From Mycolicibacterium elephantis DSM 44368 (GTDB lineage: Bacteria; Actinomycetota; Actinomycetes; Mycobacteriales; Mycobacteriaceae): 64,000 nt of DNA. How positions within the stretch are numbered: the stretch's first letter is position 1; the number at the start of each line of letters is the position of its first letter. The notes under the pieces were generated by a model, which was given only the letters and a program-made list of their open reading frames with translations, did no database searches and was not told the DNA's origin. Below, one piece after another: positions 62,369-64,000 of the stretch. Location of the stretch: positions 151,081 through 215,080 of the forward strand of contig NZ_ATDN01000034.1 in assembly GCF_004014805.1 (NCBI RefSeq), given 5' to 3'. The position numbers and the translations under genes were made by a program.

Positions 62369-63652
62369 GTGACTTCTGCGGGTACGTCCATCCTCGACGA
62401 GCTCGAGTGGCGGGGGCTGATCGCCCAATCCACCGACCGTGACGCGCTGGCCGCCGAACTGGCCCATGGCCCCGTCACCGTCTATTCGGGGTTCGATCCC
62501 ACCGCGCCGAGCCTGCACGCGGGCCATCTCATCCCGCTCCTGACGCTGCGGCGGTTCCAGCTGGCGGGCCACCGGCCGATCGTGTTGGCCGGCGGAGCCA
62601 CCGGGATGATCGGGGACCCGCGCGACACGGGCGAACGCGCGCTGAACACCGCCGACACGGTGGCCGAATGGACCGAACGCATTCGTGGCCAGCTGGAACG
62701 GTTCGTCGAGTTCGACGACTCCGCGACGGGCGCGGTGGTGGAGAACAACCTGACCTGGACGGAGCGGTTGTCGGCCATCGAGTTCCTGCGCGACATCGGC
62801 AAGCACTTCTCGGTCAACGTCATGCTCGACCGCGACACCGTGCGGCGCCGGCTGGAGGGCGAGGGCATCTCCTACACCGAGTTCAGCTACATGCTGCTGC
62901 AGGCCAACGATTACGTGGAACTGCATCAGCGGTACGGATGCACGCTGCAGATCGGCGGCTCCGACCAGTGGGGCAACATCATCGCTGGGGTTCGGCTGGT
63001 CCGGCAGAAGCTCGGTGCGACGGTGCACGCGCTGACGACACCGCTGGTGACCGACTCCGAGGGCAAGAAGTTCGGCAAGTCCACCGGCGGCGGGAGCCTT
63101 TGGCTGGACCCGGCGATGACGAGCCCGTATGCCTGGTACCAGTACTTCATCAACACCGCAGACGTCGACGTGGTCCGCTATCTGCGCTGGTTCACGTTCC
63201 TGGCGCCTGAGGAACTGGCCGAGATGGAGCAGGCGACCGCCGAGCGCCCGCACGAACGCGCGGCGCAGCGCCGGCTGGCGCGCGAACTCACCACGTTGGT
63301 GCACGGGGAGGCGGCGACCCGCTCGGTCGAGCACGCCAGCCAGGCCCTGTTCGGCCGGGCTGACCTGGCTGAACTCGACGAGCCGACGCTGGCGGCGGCA
63401 TTGCGGGAGGCCTCGGTCGCCGAGCTGAAGCCGGGCGGCCCGGATACGATCACCGACCTGCTGGTGGCCACCGGCCTGGCCCCGAGCAAGGGCGCCGCCC
63501 GGCGCACCGTCGCCGAGGGGGGCGCCTACGTCAACAATGCCCGGATCGACAGCGACGACTGGGCTCCGCAGCCGTCGGACTTCCTCCACGGACGATGGCT
63601 GGTGTTGCGCCGGGGCAAGCGGAACATCGCCGGCGTCGAACGCGTTGGCTGA
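62369..63652 (+). CDS. tyrS: Tyrosyl-tRNA synthetase
   Basis: The 427-residue class I enzyme has VYSGFDPTAPSLHAGHLIPLL (HIGH), GGATGMIGDPRDTGER, QIGGSDQWGNI and the KFGKST loop (KMSKS), with a C-terminal S4 RNA-binding domain ending RRGKRNIAGVERVG. GTG start 18 bp after mpg. It is the last protein gene before the rRNA operon. Confidence 0.97.
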   Translation: MTSAGTSILDELEWRGLIAQSTDRDALAAELAHGPVTVYSGFDPTAPSLHAGHLIPLLTLRRFQLAGHRPIVLAGGATGMIGDPRDTGERALNTADTVAEWTERIRGQLERFVEFDDSATGAVVENNLTWTERLSAIEFLRDIGKHFSVNVMLDRDTVRRRLEGEGISYTEFSYMLLQANDYVELHQRYGCTLQIGGSDQWGNIIAGVRLVRQKLGATVHALTTPLVTDSEGKKFGKSTGGGSLWLDPAMTSPYAWYQYFINTADVDVVRYLRWFTFLAPEELAEMEQATAERPHERAAQRRLARELTTLVHGEAATRSVEHASQALFGRADLAELDEPTLAAALREASVAELKPGGPDTITDLLVATGLAPSKGAARRTVAEGGAYVNNARIDSDDWAPQPSDFLHGRWLVLRRGKRNIAGVERVG

Positions 63653-64000
63653 GGCATCGGCGACGCCGGCCGCCCACGGGCGGAATAACTTGCGCGACGG
63701 CGGTGTTGAAGCGTGTTGCGTGAGTCGACGCACCCCCGGGTGCGCACGGTAGGTGACGCGCGAAAGACGCGCCCTATCAGCCCATTTGACTCCGCGTAAT
63801 CCCTCACGTAACTTGTTGATTCGTCGCTGCGACACGGGCCTAGCCCGAAGAGCGCGGCGGATCCCAGAGGGAAATCCCACTTCGGTGGGTTCCTGAGCGT
63901 CCGCACTACGAGTACGCGGCTTTTGGCTGCGGGCTCACTGCGCGGTCGCGCGGGTGTGTTGTTTGAGAACTCAATAGTGTGTTTGGTGGTTTTTGTTTGT
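63653..64000 (+). ncRNA. rRNA operon promoter region and transcribed leader (rrnB position)
   Basis: No protein gene is present. The region runs from tyrS to the window end and contains the promoter at 63786-63814 and then the leader of a 16S rRNA precursor. The terminal part, starting TTGTTTGAGAACTCAATAGT at 63959, is the conserved mycobacterial leader with the antitermination and RNase III-processing elements that lie shortly before 16S rRNA. The 16S gene itself begins beyond position 64000. Confidence 0.88.
63786..63814 (+). promoter_or_regulatory. rRNA operon P1 promoter
   Basis: TTGACT (63786-63791) and TAACTT (63809-63814) are separated by 17 bp, a good sigma-A promoter as found singly upstream of rrnB in fast-growing mycobacteria. 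Confidence 0.75.

Overview
The window is high-GC chromosomal DNA of a fast-growing mycobacterium (Mycolicibacterium type). Gene order follows the M. tuberculosis Rv1634-Rv1689 backbone: MFS efflux, cAMP-binding USP, MBL hydrolase, uvrA, lysX, infC-rpmI-rplT-tsnR, adenylate cyclase, pheST, argCJBDFRGH, ABC-F, lipase/acyl-CoA synthetase, Trm112, TetR/ABC, mpg, tyrS. The window ends in the promoter and antitermination leader of an rRNA operon downstream of tyrS, the known position of rrnB in fast growers.

Left part (1-5.2 kb): the end of an MFS pump, a small secreted protein, a UdgX-type uracil-DNA glycosylase, a universal stress protein, an Lnt-like acyltransferase that appears to lack the catalytic cysteine, and class I aldolase. 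At 5.23-17.10 kb an 11.9-kb integrative element interrupts the MBL-fold hydrolase gene. It carries a serine integrase, a primase/helicase, a WhiB-like factor, an excisionase-like protein, an HNH nuclease and small and large terminase, but no portal, capsid or tail genes. On the opposite strand it carries what looks like a toxin-antitoxin-SecB-chaperone (TAC) module. The element supplies a diverged but complete 3' end for the host gene it splits, so the hydrolase frame stays open and the displaced host tail remains at the left junction. The composition fits a phage satellite or a decayed prophage carrying a defence cassette.

Middle part (17-44.5 kb): core DNA repair (uvrA and an HTH_42 protein), LysX, an infC operon starting from an ATC codon behind an attenuator-like hairpin, lipid genes, a class III cyclase, pheST, and a tightly overlapped arginine operon behind an ARG-box-like sequence.

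Right part (44.9-64 kb): an ABC-F protein divergent from a compact phnDCE-phnF-phnGHIJKLM cluster, i.e. a phosphonate importer, its GntR regulator and a complete carbon-phosphorus lyase core in one translationally coupled operon with a candidate PhnF operator in front. phnN, phnP and phnO are not in the window. Then come the Rv1683-like bifunctional enzyme, a TetR-ABC exporter set with tandem palindromes at its 5' end, mpg and tyrS.

Family assignments are from reading motifs and remembered relatives; no searches were run.
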